64,000 bases of DNA, from NCBI GenBank assembly GCA_013396655.1, contig WBMV01001248.1, positions 1 to 64,000 on the forward strand, in the 5' to 3' direction. Of this stretch, positions 13,437-24,318 are shown piece by piece. The position numbers and the translations under genes were made by a program. Numbering within the stretch: the first letter of the stretch is position 1; the number at the start of each line of letters is the position of its first letter. This stretch comes from Campylorhamphus procurvoides (taxonomy: Eukaryota; Chordata; Aves; Passeriformes; Dendrocolaptidae). The notes below the pieces were generated by a model. The model did no database searches and was not told the DNA's origin. It saw only the letters and a program-made list of their open reading frames with translations.

Positions 13437-15744
13437 CAGAGCTCTCCCAGAGCAGCCTCCCAGGCAGTCCCATACTGTGGACAAATGGAACATTAAATTC
13501 TCATTTTGGTATGAAAATGAAGGTCTGCACTAATGAGGGAGCAGTTTCCAAAGGAACACTGAATTTCCAGCAGTTCTGAGCAAAGCAAACCTTCCTCTGC
13601 AGTGAGCACTGATGCAGGAACTTGTCTAAATGAGCACACAAACAAACTAAGATGTTTCCTGTATTTCCCCCAGCTCAAACCACCCTCAGCCATGGGACCA
13701 AGCACATATAAATGGGAATAAACCTGTGCCTGAAGCTCCCAGCACAGGCCCTGGCTGAGACGTGCTGTAACCCACACTCCTCATTAACTCTGGCATCCAT
13801 TACACTTCTTATTATTGCTGCTCTTGCAGATACAGTTTGATTTACAGGGGCTGTTTTATCCTTAATCTGATCATCACAACTTGCAAGGCACATCCACACA
13901 GAATCCTGACAGAAAACATGACACATCAGCCACATCTGAATTGCTTTTAATGGGAAAATATTCAACCACATGATGCACAACGAGGGTGTTTTGTTGTTCA
14001 AAATCCAAGTATTCCCTCTCTCCTGGGTTATGTTAAAAGCATAGAGAATGAACTGGAACATTATTTTCCAGACTGTCTCTGAGGGTTGATGAAGGGCCCA
14101 AATTCAGCATCTTTGTGACACTGGAGCAGCTGAAAAGTGAAAGAACTGACCCAGAGCAACACCACCAGCTCTGCCAAGATCTCTGCTGACTCTGAACTCC
14201 ACTTAGTGCAACTTGGCCAAGAACTGAGGGCCAAGAGAAGCTTCAAGGAGTTCAGAGCAATGCAGGGACCAGGGGAAATCAAGCCCAGCCCAGCATGGCT
14301 GTGCTCAGAGTGCCCATCAGAGCTCTGTGTTCCTGCTAAAACACATCAATAATTCACAGAGCTCCAGCCTAAGAGCTCCCAAACTCCAGCCACCTTTTAT
14401 TGCCTTTTAAAGCAAATGGTAAAACATGACAGTGAATCAAACCTGGGGTGGGGGCTCTGATGCCCCCCCAGCCTCACACCTTGCACTGAGCCCTGAGTTC
14501 CCCACCTTTGTCCTCATGTGACATCCCTTCCTTCCCTCCAAATCCTTCCTGCTCCAGATCCCAGAGGGTTTTCTGCCCATTCCAGGGTGGCTGCACCTCT
14601 AATTACTGCAGGACTGAGCAGATAAAGGGTAATTAAATAATTCAGCAGCATTGCAAAGTGAATTCCTGGGCTCAGGCTGCAAAGACACCAGAAGTTGGTT
14701 TGGGGTTTGAGCTACTTCAGGCTGGTGGGGGGGAACTTGGGCCAAAATCAGGTCTTTTAAAGCCTGAGTGTTTTTTTGTTCTTGTAATAAATAAAGTTCA
14801 CACTGGGACATCAAACAGTGAAAGGCACATCAGAAGAATTCCTGTTGGTTTCTAAACATAAACTGCCAATGCCACCTACCCAAAAAGTGCATTTTTCTGG
14901 TCAATTTGTTTTATAACCATATCTATGAGTTTCATCAGTCCTCCAATAGAAGAGAAAGAATTCTAAGGCAGGTTCATGGATTCTGGCACTATGGATTTTA
15001 ATTTCCAGCTGATCTAATACTGGATTGGTGGGTGTGTATTGAGCAACCATCTTCCCTCTACATTATTACTGATCATTCTGAGTGTGATGGTGCCAAAAGC
15101 TCTCTCTGTATTTAGGAGGTATCAGCTCTGATTGCAACCCCCAACCAACCCCTGAGCCTCCAAAAAAACACTTGGTGGGGCTTTAAACATCTCTGTGCAG
15201 ACCTAAACAAGCTTCTCCTAAAAACTCCTTTGGAGCAATTCAATATCTACAAGAAGAAATTCAGGGTGGTGGCAAAAATGTATTCCAGAGCAGATAATTC
15301 AGTTTTTATTAATATTTCTTTTGCTCTGGTAGAGGGATGGGAAGACTAGAGTAGAATCAAAGTTTGCTCAGTTAGTTTTCAGAGATAAAAGAAGTTCTGC
15401 TTTAGGAGAGGGAGTCTGGAAGAGGCACTGAGAGCACCACATGCTTCTTCCTGGGAGTATTTGATTTTAAAACTCCACATGGCAGAATTCCCTCTTCATC
15501 TGATGCTGCTTCTCACAGCCCATCCCTTGGGTGAGACTGTTACTGGGTCAGACTGTGCTGGTTGTCCAATGCTGGAGATACCTGGGAACCAGATCATGGA
15601 ATCAACCACGAGTGAATGGTCTGGGCAGGGTTCAGAGCACCCCTGGTGAGCTCAGACCAACTCCCCTTGAGCAGAAAGGGATGGCCAAGCCAAGACAGGA
15701 ATGCAGCCTTTTTCAGGCTCAGGTTCTATCCTAGAAACTCAGAA

Positions 15745-15885
15745 TCAGAGTCCCAGAATTAGGGTTGGAAGGGACCTCAAAGCCCACCCAGATCCACCCC
15801 CTGCAATAAGCAGGGACACCTCCCACCAGCCCAGGGTGCTCCAAGCCCTGTCCAACCTGACCATGGACACTTCCAGGGAAATCAC
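15745..15885 (-). mobile_element. CR1 LINE 3' fragment
   Basis: agggttggaagggacctcaa, gcagggacacctcccaccag and ccaagccctgtccaacctga are present in CR1 order. Confidence 0.88.
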
Positions 15886-16237
15886 CACCCAGGGAAGAAT
15901 AATTCCCAGTATCCCTCTCCCCCTGCCCTGTGGGTTATCCCATCCATGCCCCTTGAGCAGGGAATGAATGAACCCAATTCCAGGGGCAGGACAGGGCATA
16001 TCCTGCCATGAACACCCCTGAGGTGCCCCCTGTGCCAGCAAAGCCCCAGAGTGCCCTTTTTGGGAGCAAACACAGCATGGAAATGCTGCCAGGGAGGTTT
16101 GGTTTAGTAACTCCTTCATGCCCTGGGCTGGCAAAGCTTCCCAGCTCCTGGAAATCTCAGGGATCACACCCACATGCCACTCATTCAGCCACAGCCCTGG
16201 CACGCTGGCACATCCAGCCAGATTTGGAGTGTTAGCC

Positions 16238-16689
16238 CAAATTCCAACACCATTCCTGCTAACAGGATCCCCCAGGAGGGATTTAACCTTCCTTCAAACC
16301 ACAGAACTCCAGGGAAACAGGGATTATTTTCCTGGAGCCCAGTGTTATCCCAAATTCCAACACCATTCCTGCTAACAGGATCCCCCAGGAGGGATTTAAC
16401 CTTCCTTCAAACCACAGAACTCCAGGGAAACAGGGATTATTTTCCTGGAGCCCAGTGTTATCCCAAATTCCAACACCATTCCTGCTAACAGGATCCCCCA
16501 GGAGGGATTTAACCTTCCTTCAAACCATGGAACTCCAGGGAAACAGGGATTATTTTCCTGGAGCCCAGTGCTACCCTGAATTCCAGCACCATTCCTGCTC
16601 ACAGGATGCCCCAGAAAGGATTTAACCTTCCTTCAAACCACAGAACTCCAGGGAAACACGGATTCTTTTCCTGGAGCCCATGGATTCTT
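16238..16689. repeat. 113-bp tandem repeat, four copies
   Basis: Units start at 16238, 16351, 16464 and 16577. The first three differ by only a few bases; the fourth is more diverged and runs into unique sequence. No family resemblance was recognised. Confidence 0.95.
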
Positions 16690-18775
16690 TTCAGATTTTT
16701 AATATATTTTAATTATCCATGTAATATGTCTTTCTGAGGGGTTTTTTGTCAGGTCATTAAACCTCAGGGAAGAAAAATTTTCCAACACAGCTCCCTCCCA
16801 GTTACTAATTAAACCAATTTTAATACTTTTCTGTGCCAGGCTGGTAAAGGTGATTTATGGGGGTGGCAAACAGCAAGAGGTCAATGCCAAAGTGAAGGCT
16901 GGGCTTATTACACCCCTTTTAGATTTACATTTGCCATCAAACAGCACCAAGAAAGACTAAAAATCCACAGCTTTGCTGTATTTGCAGTGTTTAGTGCAGG
17001 GGAAGGGAAAACAAGGTGCATTCCTGCAGGAGCTCCAGTGGGTTCAAACTGCAGGAGGAATAAAAGCAGAAATAAATCCCTGCTGTACTGAACCAACAGG
17101 CAGACTCTCCTTTGCTTCTAATGAATATTTCTGGGTTCTAGCCCACCCTTCCATGTGTGGAAATACATCTTAAAACACAAAAATTACATCAGCTTCAAAT
17201 AAAGAACGTTGATGGAACCAAACAGGGCTAATCCAGAGGAATAAATCCAGATAAATCCTGACAGAAGCTGTGAGAGGCCATTCCACGCCCAGCCAGCTGA
17301 GCAGTGCCACCCAAATTACCTCTAATTTATTAAAAAATATAAAATATTGATTTCAGACCCATCAAAGGGAGCAAAGGGAATATAATTCCCTTTCAGAATG
17401 ATGTATCAGTAAATCCACATGAGCTGGATCCTCCCCTCTGGCTCAGGGTCACACCCCCACACTCCAGGTCACCCTTCCACTCCAAATCCCATGGATTCCT
17501 TCCCATTTTCCCTGGGAAAAACCCCACCCAAGCCAGCAGGAATTTCACAGGTGTGATCTCCTTCCAGGGCAGAATTTTTCTGAGTTGGAAGCATGACCAG
17601 GCAACAGCAGGATCCAAAAACTGAGGTGACCTTACTTGGCTGCTTCCCTAACATTTTTGGCACCCAAAACCTTGGCCTGGAGACTCCACATTTTTCCCAT
17701 TTGTTGGGCTTGGCAGGAATTGTGAAGTTGTGGTTGGAATTACGAAGTTCAGGGAAGAACTTTCCACCTCCACTGTGGACAGTTGTTTGGATTCCTCCAA
17801 AGCAACATCCCCCAAACCCCCTTTCTAAGGCAAGAGGAGAGAAATCCCATGGAAAAAGCTGGGAAAGGGAGGGGAAGATCCCAGAAAATGGCCAGGGCAT
17901 TGTGGGATTTGGTTAGCACCACTCAAGGAGGAAGGACTACAACTCTTGCCTTGTATAGAACCAAAACCCAGCAAAATTCCAGCAGATTTTGGTGCTTTTT
18001 ACCAAGTACTTCCACCATTTAGAGGGACTGGGGAGGGGAGCTGCTGCTTCCTGCTTTGCCTTTAAAAATCACTGGGTTTTCCTTCTTAAATGAGTGGAAT
18101 AATTGAAGACATCACACCCTGTGACCCTCACTTTACCCTTTTTGTTTCCTTTGCAATCCATCTCAGGCCAAAAAACCCAAATTTAATTACCACAGACACC
18201 CTCACAAGCACATCCACCCCCTGCAATAGTAACAAACAAAAGAAATAAAGGCAAACCAAAAGAAGATGAGCCCGAAAAGCATCTTCTCACCAGGCACAGA
18301 AGGGCTGAGCTGCTCCCTGGGATGTTCCTAACAGGAAAATCCATTTCCAGGGGCTGGAGGGTGTGCCAGAGGCATTCCCAGTCCTGACAGGAATTCCTGG
18401 CAGCTGAGGAATGGCAGGAGGAAGTGATTGTGCTCCAAATGCTTCCCTTCCCACTGATACCACACTCCTGTCAGAGATAAGGAGAGCATCTCCCATGCCA
18501 GGACCCAACCCTGCATTTATTTATAGGAGACTGGGCTTGTTGGAAGGGATAAATCTGTGCCAAATTCAAGATGCTGATGAGAGCAAGGGATGTCACCTGG
18601 CAGGTGACAGCAGCTCCCTGTGCTCCTCCAGCCCAGCTCAGGAGAATGTCTTCATTCTTCCAAGGGAAAAGCAGAGGGGTTTATTTCTGGCAGGAAGAAA
18701 AGGTATTTATGGGCTGCCTGAGCACTGTTTCTCCTGCTTATATTAATGGAGCACTGAGAAAGTAAAACCACATTT

Positions 18776-18849
18776 CACAGAATTATGGAATATCCTGAGC
18801 TCGAAGGGACCCACCAGGATCAGGGAGTCCAACTCCTGGCCCTGGGCAG
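18776..18849 (-). mobile_element. CR1 LINE 3' fragment leading into a tandem array
   Basis: The plus strand reads the reverse complement of an avian CR1 tail (cacagaattatggaatatcctgagc, here with substitutions, then gaagggaccc and gtccaactcctggccctg). The following CR1-derived bases have been tandemly multiplied. Confidence 0.8.
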
Positions 18850-19099
18850 GACACCCCAAAATCCCACCCTGGGCCTGAGGCTTGTCCTACACCCCTCTGG
18901 ACACCCCAAAATCTAACCCTGGGCCTGAGGCTTGTCCTACACCCCTCTGGACACCCCAAAATCTAACCCTGGGCCTGAGGCTTGTCCTACACCCCTCTGG
19001 ACACCCCAAAATCTAACCCTGGGCCTGAGGCTTGTCCTACACCCCTCTGGACACCCCAAAATCCCACCCTGTGCCTGAGGGTTGTCCTACACCCTTCTG
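18850..19099. repeat. 50-bp tandem repeat derived from a CR1 tail, five copies
   Basis: Units begin gacaccccaaaatc at 18850, 18900, 18950, 19000 and 19050. The second to fourth are nearly identical and the outer two differ at a few bases. The unit continues the flanking CR1 sequence, so the array grew from inside the element. Confidence 0.93.
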
Positions 19100-22000
19100 G
19101 CAGGGTTGGAGCACCAACCTACACCATGCAATGGGAGGTGAATCACTCTGCTTTGTATAAATTAATGCCATGGGGGTGTTTTGCTGAAATAATTCAGTTC
19201 CTGGGCATGACCAAGCTCACTGAGGGCACTCACACACACGAAGGGGTCCTGCTCTCCAGCCAAAACAGACCCTGGGACACCCAATTCCTGCAAGGAAGCT
19301 CATCCCAGGGCAGGTTTGGGAGGTGCTGCCCTGCCTGGCTGTGCCCAGCAGCTCCTCCTGTGCAAGTTCACAGCTCACAGTCCTAAGGAAGCTCTTCCAG
19401 CTCTGAAATTGTAATAAATTGAGTTTGCACATTCCAGAAAGGCATCACTGGCCAAGAACCATGGACAGGCAGCAGAGCTGGAGAGAGAAGGAGCCCAGCA
19501 GAACCAACCCATGCTGGGTAACCATACAGAGGGGTTTTTTTTAGCATAAAGTTATTGAATTCCACTAATGTCTTCTTAAATTGTGAGAAAATTAACTCTG
19601 TCTCAGTCTAGAGTCGGTTCCTAACACAAAAAAAAGGATATGGGGCTCATATTTTTAACCTTGGTGAATTTGAAGCTGCTTCAACAGGTCCCACACAGGT
19701 TTGATGTTCTTTTTTCATGTATTTCAGTTATTGATTCATTAATCTGGGAGAAGGGAAACCAAGTTTGCACCACCTCCATGCAGAGGGTTGGTGTTGACCA
19801 GGGTGTATTTGCATCATTTTGCAGGTCTGATTCCAGAGAGTTTTCTGCACAAATGCAGTTTGACCACTTGGAAAGGACCTTGTGTTTATGCAGAGGTTTT
19901 AATGTGGACTTACCACCAATGTACCCAAAACCAGTGAAAACCAGACTCAAAAAGCTCCAGGGGAGATACCTGATATTTTAGCTAAATGGAGAAGAAACAT
20001 GGTCTCATGGCAGCTCCTTGGGCAACCAGCTCTAAACATTTATCCCCCATCTAAATGAAAAACCAGTGAGGCAGCCTTAAAAATGTCACTGTGGCATTAA
20101 CATAAGGTGTTTCAGCAAAAATACCAGTGAGGTTTGGACACTGATGCAACCTGTGGAGCCCAACCTGTCACTCCAGCTTTAACATCAGCTGGTGAACCAG
20201 CAATTTCCTGTGCCTTGCTGGCAACCACAGAGGAGGTGAGGAGCAAAGGCACCCCCAAAATGCCCCTTGTTCCACCAGCACAGTGCTGCGAGAAGCAGAG
20301 AACAAATCCTTTCTTCTCCATCTCGCCAAGTTATTTTAAAGCCATCCCATGAGGTGAAATGCCAGGCTATTAATACCTCTTGCACCACGAAACCATATTA
20401 TAAGTGACATAAGTGTTACAAAACACCCTGAAATTTGGCCAGGCTGTTAATAGACAGCATTACACAATTCCTGACACAGCCCCATAATACTGCACTTCTG
20501 CCATGCAGCTCTTTAGCAGTGAATAGATTTGGGAAGGAGCTGCCACCCACGAGCCCTCAGTGCAGCTCAGTAATTTGCTATTAGGTGCCAAGCTGTCACT
20601 TCCCATCACTCCAGCCCACTGCCATTCTCTGCTCTACCTCGGGAGCACAAAGGAGCCCCCAGCTTGATTAAAATGTATGAGCCCCTGGGGGAAGCTATTT
20701 TAAATCTGTAAACTAATACTGCTCCTTGTATTAGCAGCTTTCATTTCTTTCCCCATGAATACTGCAATGCCCTACTCTGCTGTATTCCAGGAGCAAAGCT
20801 CTTGTTCTGAAGAGATTTTTAACCATATAAAGAAGGGGATCTACCAGAAATCTTGCAAAGGAGAGGCACAGAGGGCCTGAGTCACCTATTTAAGCACAAA
20901 TTTTGCTTAAACCTGGAGGGTTTTGCAGAGGCTGATGAGGTGGAAGTAGAGAACTGACCCCTCAACACACACATAGTGTCTGTTTTATGCCACTGTCCCC
21001 CTGGCTTCACAGCAGAGACATAGTGAGAAAACAGCTCAGGGGCTGAGCTAACCAATAATACAGCCAATAATCAATACCACGTTTCCCTCCTGGGCTAAAT
21101 CCTCCCCCAGGTGCTGCTTTCCAGGCAGACTCTGGGTACAGCAGGTGCTGTGGCTGTGCCAGGGGGTCACTGGAAGCTGCAGGAGCAGCAGTGACACCAC
21201 AAACCCCAGGGTGAAACCCATCCTTCATGGGGGAACTTCCCACCAGAACATCCTGCAGGAAAACAGGCAGAGGATGAATTATCTGGTTTTACTTCTCCCT
21301 CTCACAAGCACAAAAATCTCAGCGTATCAGCCCTACAAAACAACCCCTGCCATCCTGAAAACATGCCAGGAATTCTTAACCCCACAGGAGAATTAAATGA
21401 TCTGTCATAAACGCCAGGTTGTGCTCCCTCTCCAGTTCACACGCTGTGCTGAACATCCCAGAGTGATGGAAAGGAGAACCCAGAGGAGCAGAGAGCATAA
21501 ACTTCTCCCCAGACTGACTGAAAAATGAGTGGTGTCAAATCAGCAAATTGCCAGGAGACAAAACCCAGGGGCACAGATCAGTCATGCTGTTCCTACACAC
21601 AGAAAATGAAAAGAAATCCATAATAAATAAATAAACTGAATTAAATTACACAGACTTTTCAGGCACTGCTCCACAGACCGTGGCAGGAGCTGGATCCTCT
21701 ACTTTCTGCCCAGAATGTTGTGGGACTTGCTCTCTGTGTGCCCCTGTGGCTTCCCCAGCCCAGAGCCCCAAGGGGTGAGCAGCAGCACATCCCAGCCCTG
21801 GGCAGGACCCAGCTCCTCCTCACTGCCAACTTTACACAGGGAAAAAGAATTGTGCCTGCAAAGCTGTCAAGTACAGCAGGGAAGACTGTAAATAATTCAC
21901 TCTGCATCACAGGAAATGTTTTACAAATGAAAAGGTTGTAACCTCTTTCTGCCTCCAAGGCTGGCAGATGCTGGAGGCATTTCTGCTGCTCTAAGTGCTG

Positions 22001-22546
22001 AACAAAATGTGCCCTGGGTGTGAGAAAGCAGCAGTGGCTGCTGGGTCTGAGCCCTCCCTGCTGCTGCTCCCTGTGCTCCTGCTGGATGGATCCCCCAGGA
22101 GCAGAGCCTGCCACTTCCACAAGAGCAGCAATTCCTTGGATTTGGATGACACAGCAGCTGCAGTGCATGGTGTGGGGATGAAAAATCTGATTGATTTGTA
22201 TTTACACCAATCCCTTCACACAACTGTTCAGTGCCACACACACAGACTCAAAGTGCACGTGGGGTGATTAGTGATGACTCAATAAGGATCCAGCCTTAGA
22301 ACAGTGACACCAGTCAAATCCAGTGGGAATAAAACCAGCTCCAAGCTCACAGGAAAGAGAGCTCCATTAGGCAGGTTGTGGCCCAGCACACAGAAACAAT
22401 TCCAAACAAACACTCTGCTGCTTTAACTTCTTATCCCCAACCATCTGGCAACAAACTCAGGGGAGCTCCCTCCATTCCTCCCCACCAGGTCAGCTGGCAG
22501 CCAAAGCACGGGGATGTTTTGGGTACAAAAGAAAGGTGGCACTCAC

Positions 22547-22631
22547 CTGGATGTTGCCAAAATCCACGTTTTCGTAGTGGAAATGTGCACATTCAGCCAT
22601 CTTCGGGAAGTGGCCCTTGGTGAAGGATAAC
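22547..22631 (-). CDS. ARHGAP32: ARHGAP32 internal coding exon C (entry into PX domain)
   Basis: This 85-nt exon is one base completing the Lys codon split from exon B, then 28 codons: LSFTKGHFPKMAEC followed by AHFHYENVDFGNIQ. This is a highly conserved stretch of ARHGAP32 leading into the PX (phosphoinositide-binding) domain of the PX-RICS isoform. The acceptor is GTGCTCCAG|G and the donor is CAG|GTGAGT, leaving phase 0. It lies 1,595 bp downstream of exon B in the direction of transcription. The following exon, which should carry the body of the PX fold, was not recognised down to position 1 and is probably outside the window. Confidence 0.94.
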
Positions 22632-24226
22632 CTGGAGCACAGCAAGAGCACACCATGAGCAGGATGCAGGCACTGCCCCAGGGCACAGCCAGAAACCAGC
22701 ACCTTCCTCAGCCCAAAGCCAAAGGAAACACAGGGATGGCACGATGGGAGGCACCACAACAGTGGGGAAAGGAACCGAGGGAGGCAGGAGAAGTGAAATG
22801 CCAAGGGGATGTTCCTGGCATCCCTAGGGAACCGTGTGACATTCCAGCAGCACCAGAACCCACTGCATCCCTAGGGAACCCTGTGACATTCCAGAGCCCA
22901 CTGCATCCCTAGGGAACCGTGTGGCATTCCAGCAGCACCAGAGCCCACTGCATCCCTAGGGAACCCTGTGACATTCCAGAGCCCACTGCATCCCTAGGGA
23001 AGCCTGTGACATTCCAGAGCCCACTGCATCCCTAGGGAACCCTGTGACATTCCAGCAGCACCAGCAGCCTCGGGACACAGAGCAGGGACAAGCAGCTGCA
23101 GCTCCACAAATGCACATCCACAGCCTGACACGAGACACAAGGCAAGCAAAGTTTACCTGTGAAAGGCATCACAGCCCATCAGTCCCGGGGGGATGTATCT
23201 GGGGGTGCAGAACAAACTCTATTTATCCTTTGCCTCTTTCAAATCCCCAAGTCAGGCAGCATCATTCCTGAGTGTCTCCAGCTAGCCTGGAGGCTGCCAG
23301 GGAGATCCTGTGGCTCTGCAACATGCTCCTGCTTCTGCTGAAGCTATTACAGACTCCTATAGATATTCCTGGGGCTGAGCCAATGAGATTGTCATTATCC
23401 TGCTCCCTCTTCCCACGGGAATACAAGTGGGAAGGGAGATGCAGCATCTGGCTGCTCAGCACTGGAACAAAGAGCCCCTTCCCTCCCAGCAGAGCAGCAG
23501 GGAGAGGTGATCTGAAGGCACACATGGATCAATGTCAGGGAGCTCTGGGCCTCAAGTCAGTGTTTTTAGCAAAGGAATATTGATTATTTTTGATCCCCCG
23601 TTGCAGGTTGGAGGTTTGAAGCCTCAGCTGAATAATAACCTGGGTTACAGTCACTTGGAGATAACACAGTGCAAGTTTATAGGGAAAAGAAAAACCAAGC
23701 TGGAGGATCAGAGAAGGAAAAATATCCCTGGGAAGGAAAAATTGTGTAAAATCTATTCGAACAAAAAGACATGGGGCAGAATGCAAAAAGAAGGAAAAGA
23801 GAAAAAATACCAGATATAAAACATATCCAGGCCACCCACTTGTCCTGGTTTAGCTTTCCAGAGCATAGGGAAATGAGGGAAATGATCTCATTTACACATT
23901 GCCTGGGCTCTCTTTAGATTTTTTCTCTCTCTCTAGGTTTTTTTTTCCAGTTTCAGGCAGAAATCACACAAAATTTAACAACACTGCAGCACTGAGGTTC
24001 CAAACTCTGCCAAGCTTTGCTTCTGTGGCCAGAACCAGGGGGAGAGAGCAGCAAAGCCTCTCCCATCCCCTCTTTTGGGTTCCATTAATCAGAATTTCCT
24101 TCACTCCACACGGATTTGGACGGAGACACCCCCAAAAATCCTTGCTGCGTGCCCTGTATTGCAGCCCAAGACCTGAACCCCAGGATAGCAAAGGGAGAAA
24201 GGCAGGAAAAATCAAGGAACTCTTAC
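22632..24226 (-). other. ARHGAP32: ARHGAP32 short intron between exons B and C
   Basis: This 1,595-bp intron is bounded by GTAAGA (24221-24226) and a CAG acceptor (22632-22634). It holds a six-copy minisatellite at 22819-23065 near its 3' end. The remainder is unique sequence, including a polypyrimidine/T-rich patch on the plus strand near 23930-23950. No other element was recognised. Confidence 0.9.
22819..23065. repeat. Minisatellite of 38/47-bp units, six copies
   Basis: The core catccctaggga recurs at 22819, 22866, 22904, 22951, 22989 and 23027, giving spacings of 47, 38, 47, 38 and 38. The longer units carry an extra agcagcacc block. The array lies in the short intron between exons B and C, ending about 190 bp from the exon C acceptor. 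Confidence 0.93.
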
Positions 24227-24318
24227 TTTTTGACGTTCTTCACCTTCATGCTGGCGGTGCTGCCGCAGGAGCGCAGGGGCAGCTCCCCTGGGAGCTCGGG
24301 GATGTCGGCACCTCTGGC
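24227..24318 (-). CDS. ARHGAP32: ARHGAP32 internal coding exon B, with minisatellite at its acceptor
   Basis: This 92-nt exon is 30 codons plus two bases, starting ARGADIPELPGELPLRS and ending GSTASMKVKNVK with a split Lys codon. It continues exon A in phase 0 (SAM|ARGAD), and the family sequence is known to run across this junction. The acceptor is GTGTCCTGCAG|GCC and the donor is AA|GTAAGA. The segment has no named domain; it links the acidic N-terminus to the PX domain. Oddly, the acceptor and the first bases of the exon are themselves the last unit of a 51-bp tandem array that runs upstream for about 850 bp. The exon departs from the repeat unit at its fourth and fifth codons (GCC GAC against GCA GCC). 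The open frame extends through the array. Confidence 0.93.

Larger units (their letters stand above)
1..22546 (-). other. ARHGAP32: ARHGAP32 intron sequence 3' of exon C (no further exon recognised)
   Basis: This is probably a single large intron extending beyond the window start. It begins with the GTGAGT donor at 22541-22546. I looked for translated PX-domain sequence on the minus strand and found none. Content is AT-moderate unique sequence, about eight short CR1 fragments, a polypurine array (4449-4911), local duplications and two tandem arrays (16238-16689, 18850-19099). That no exon lies here rests on reading by eye, so a short exon could have been missed. Confidence 0.7.

Noticed and set aside
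1..22546. Downstream PX-domain exon of ARHGAP32
   Set aside because: Looked for on the minus strand by peptide and reverse-complement word matching; nothing convincing was found, so it is not annotated.
23850..23890. tgtcctggtttagct, resembling the start of an avian endogenous-retrovirus LTR
   Set aside because: Only about 15 bp match, with no second LTR, primer site or coding remnant nearby.
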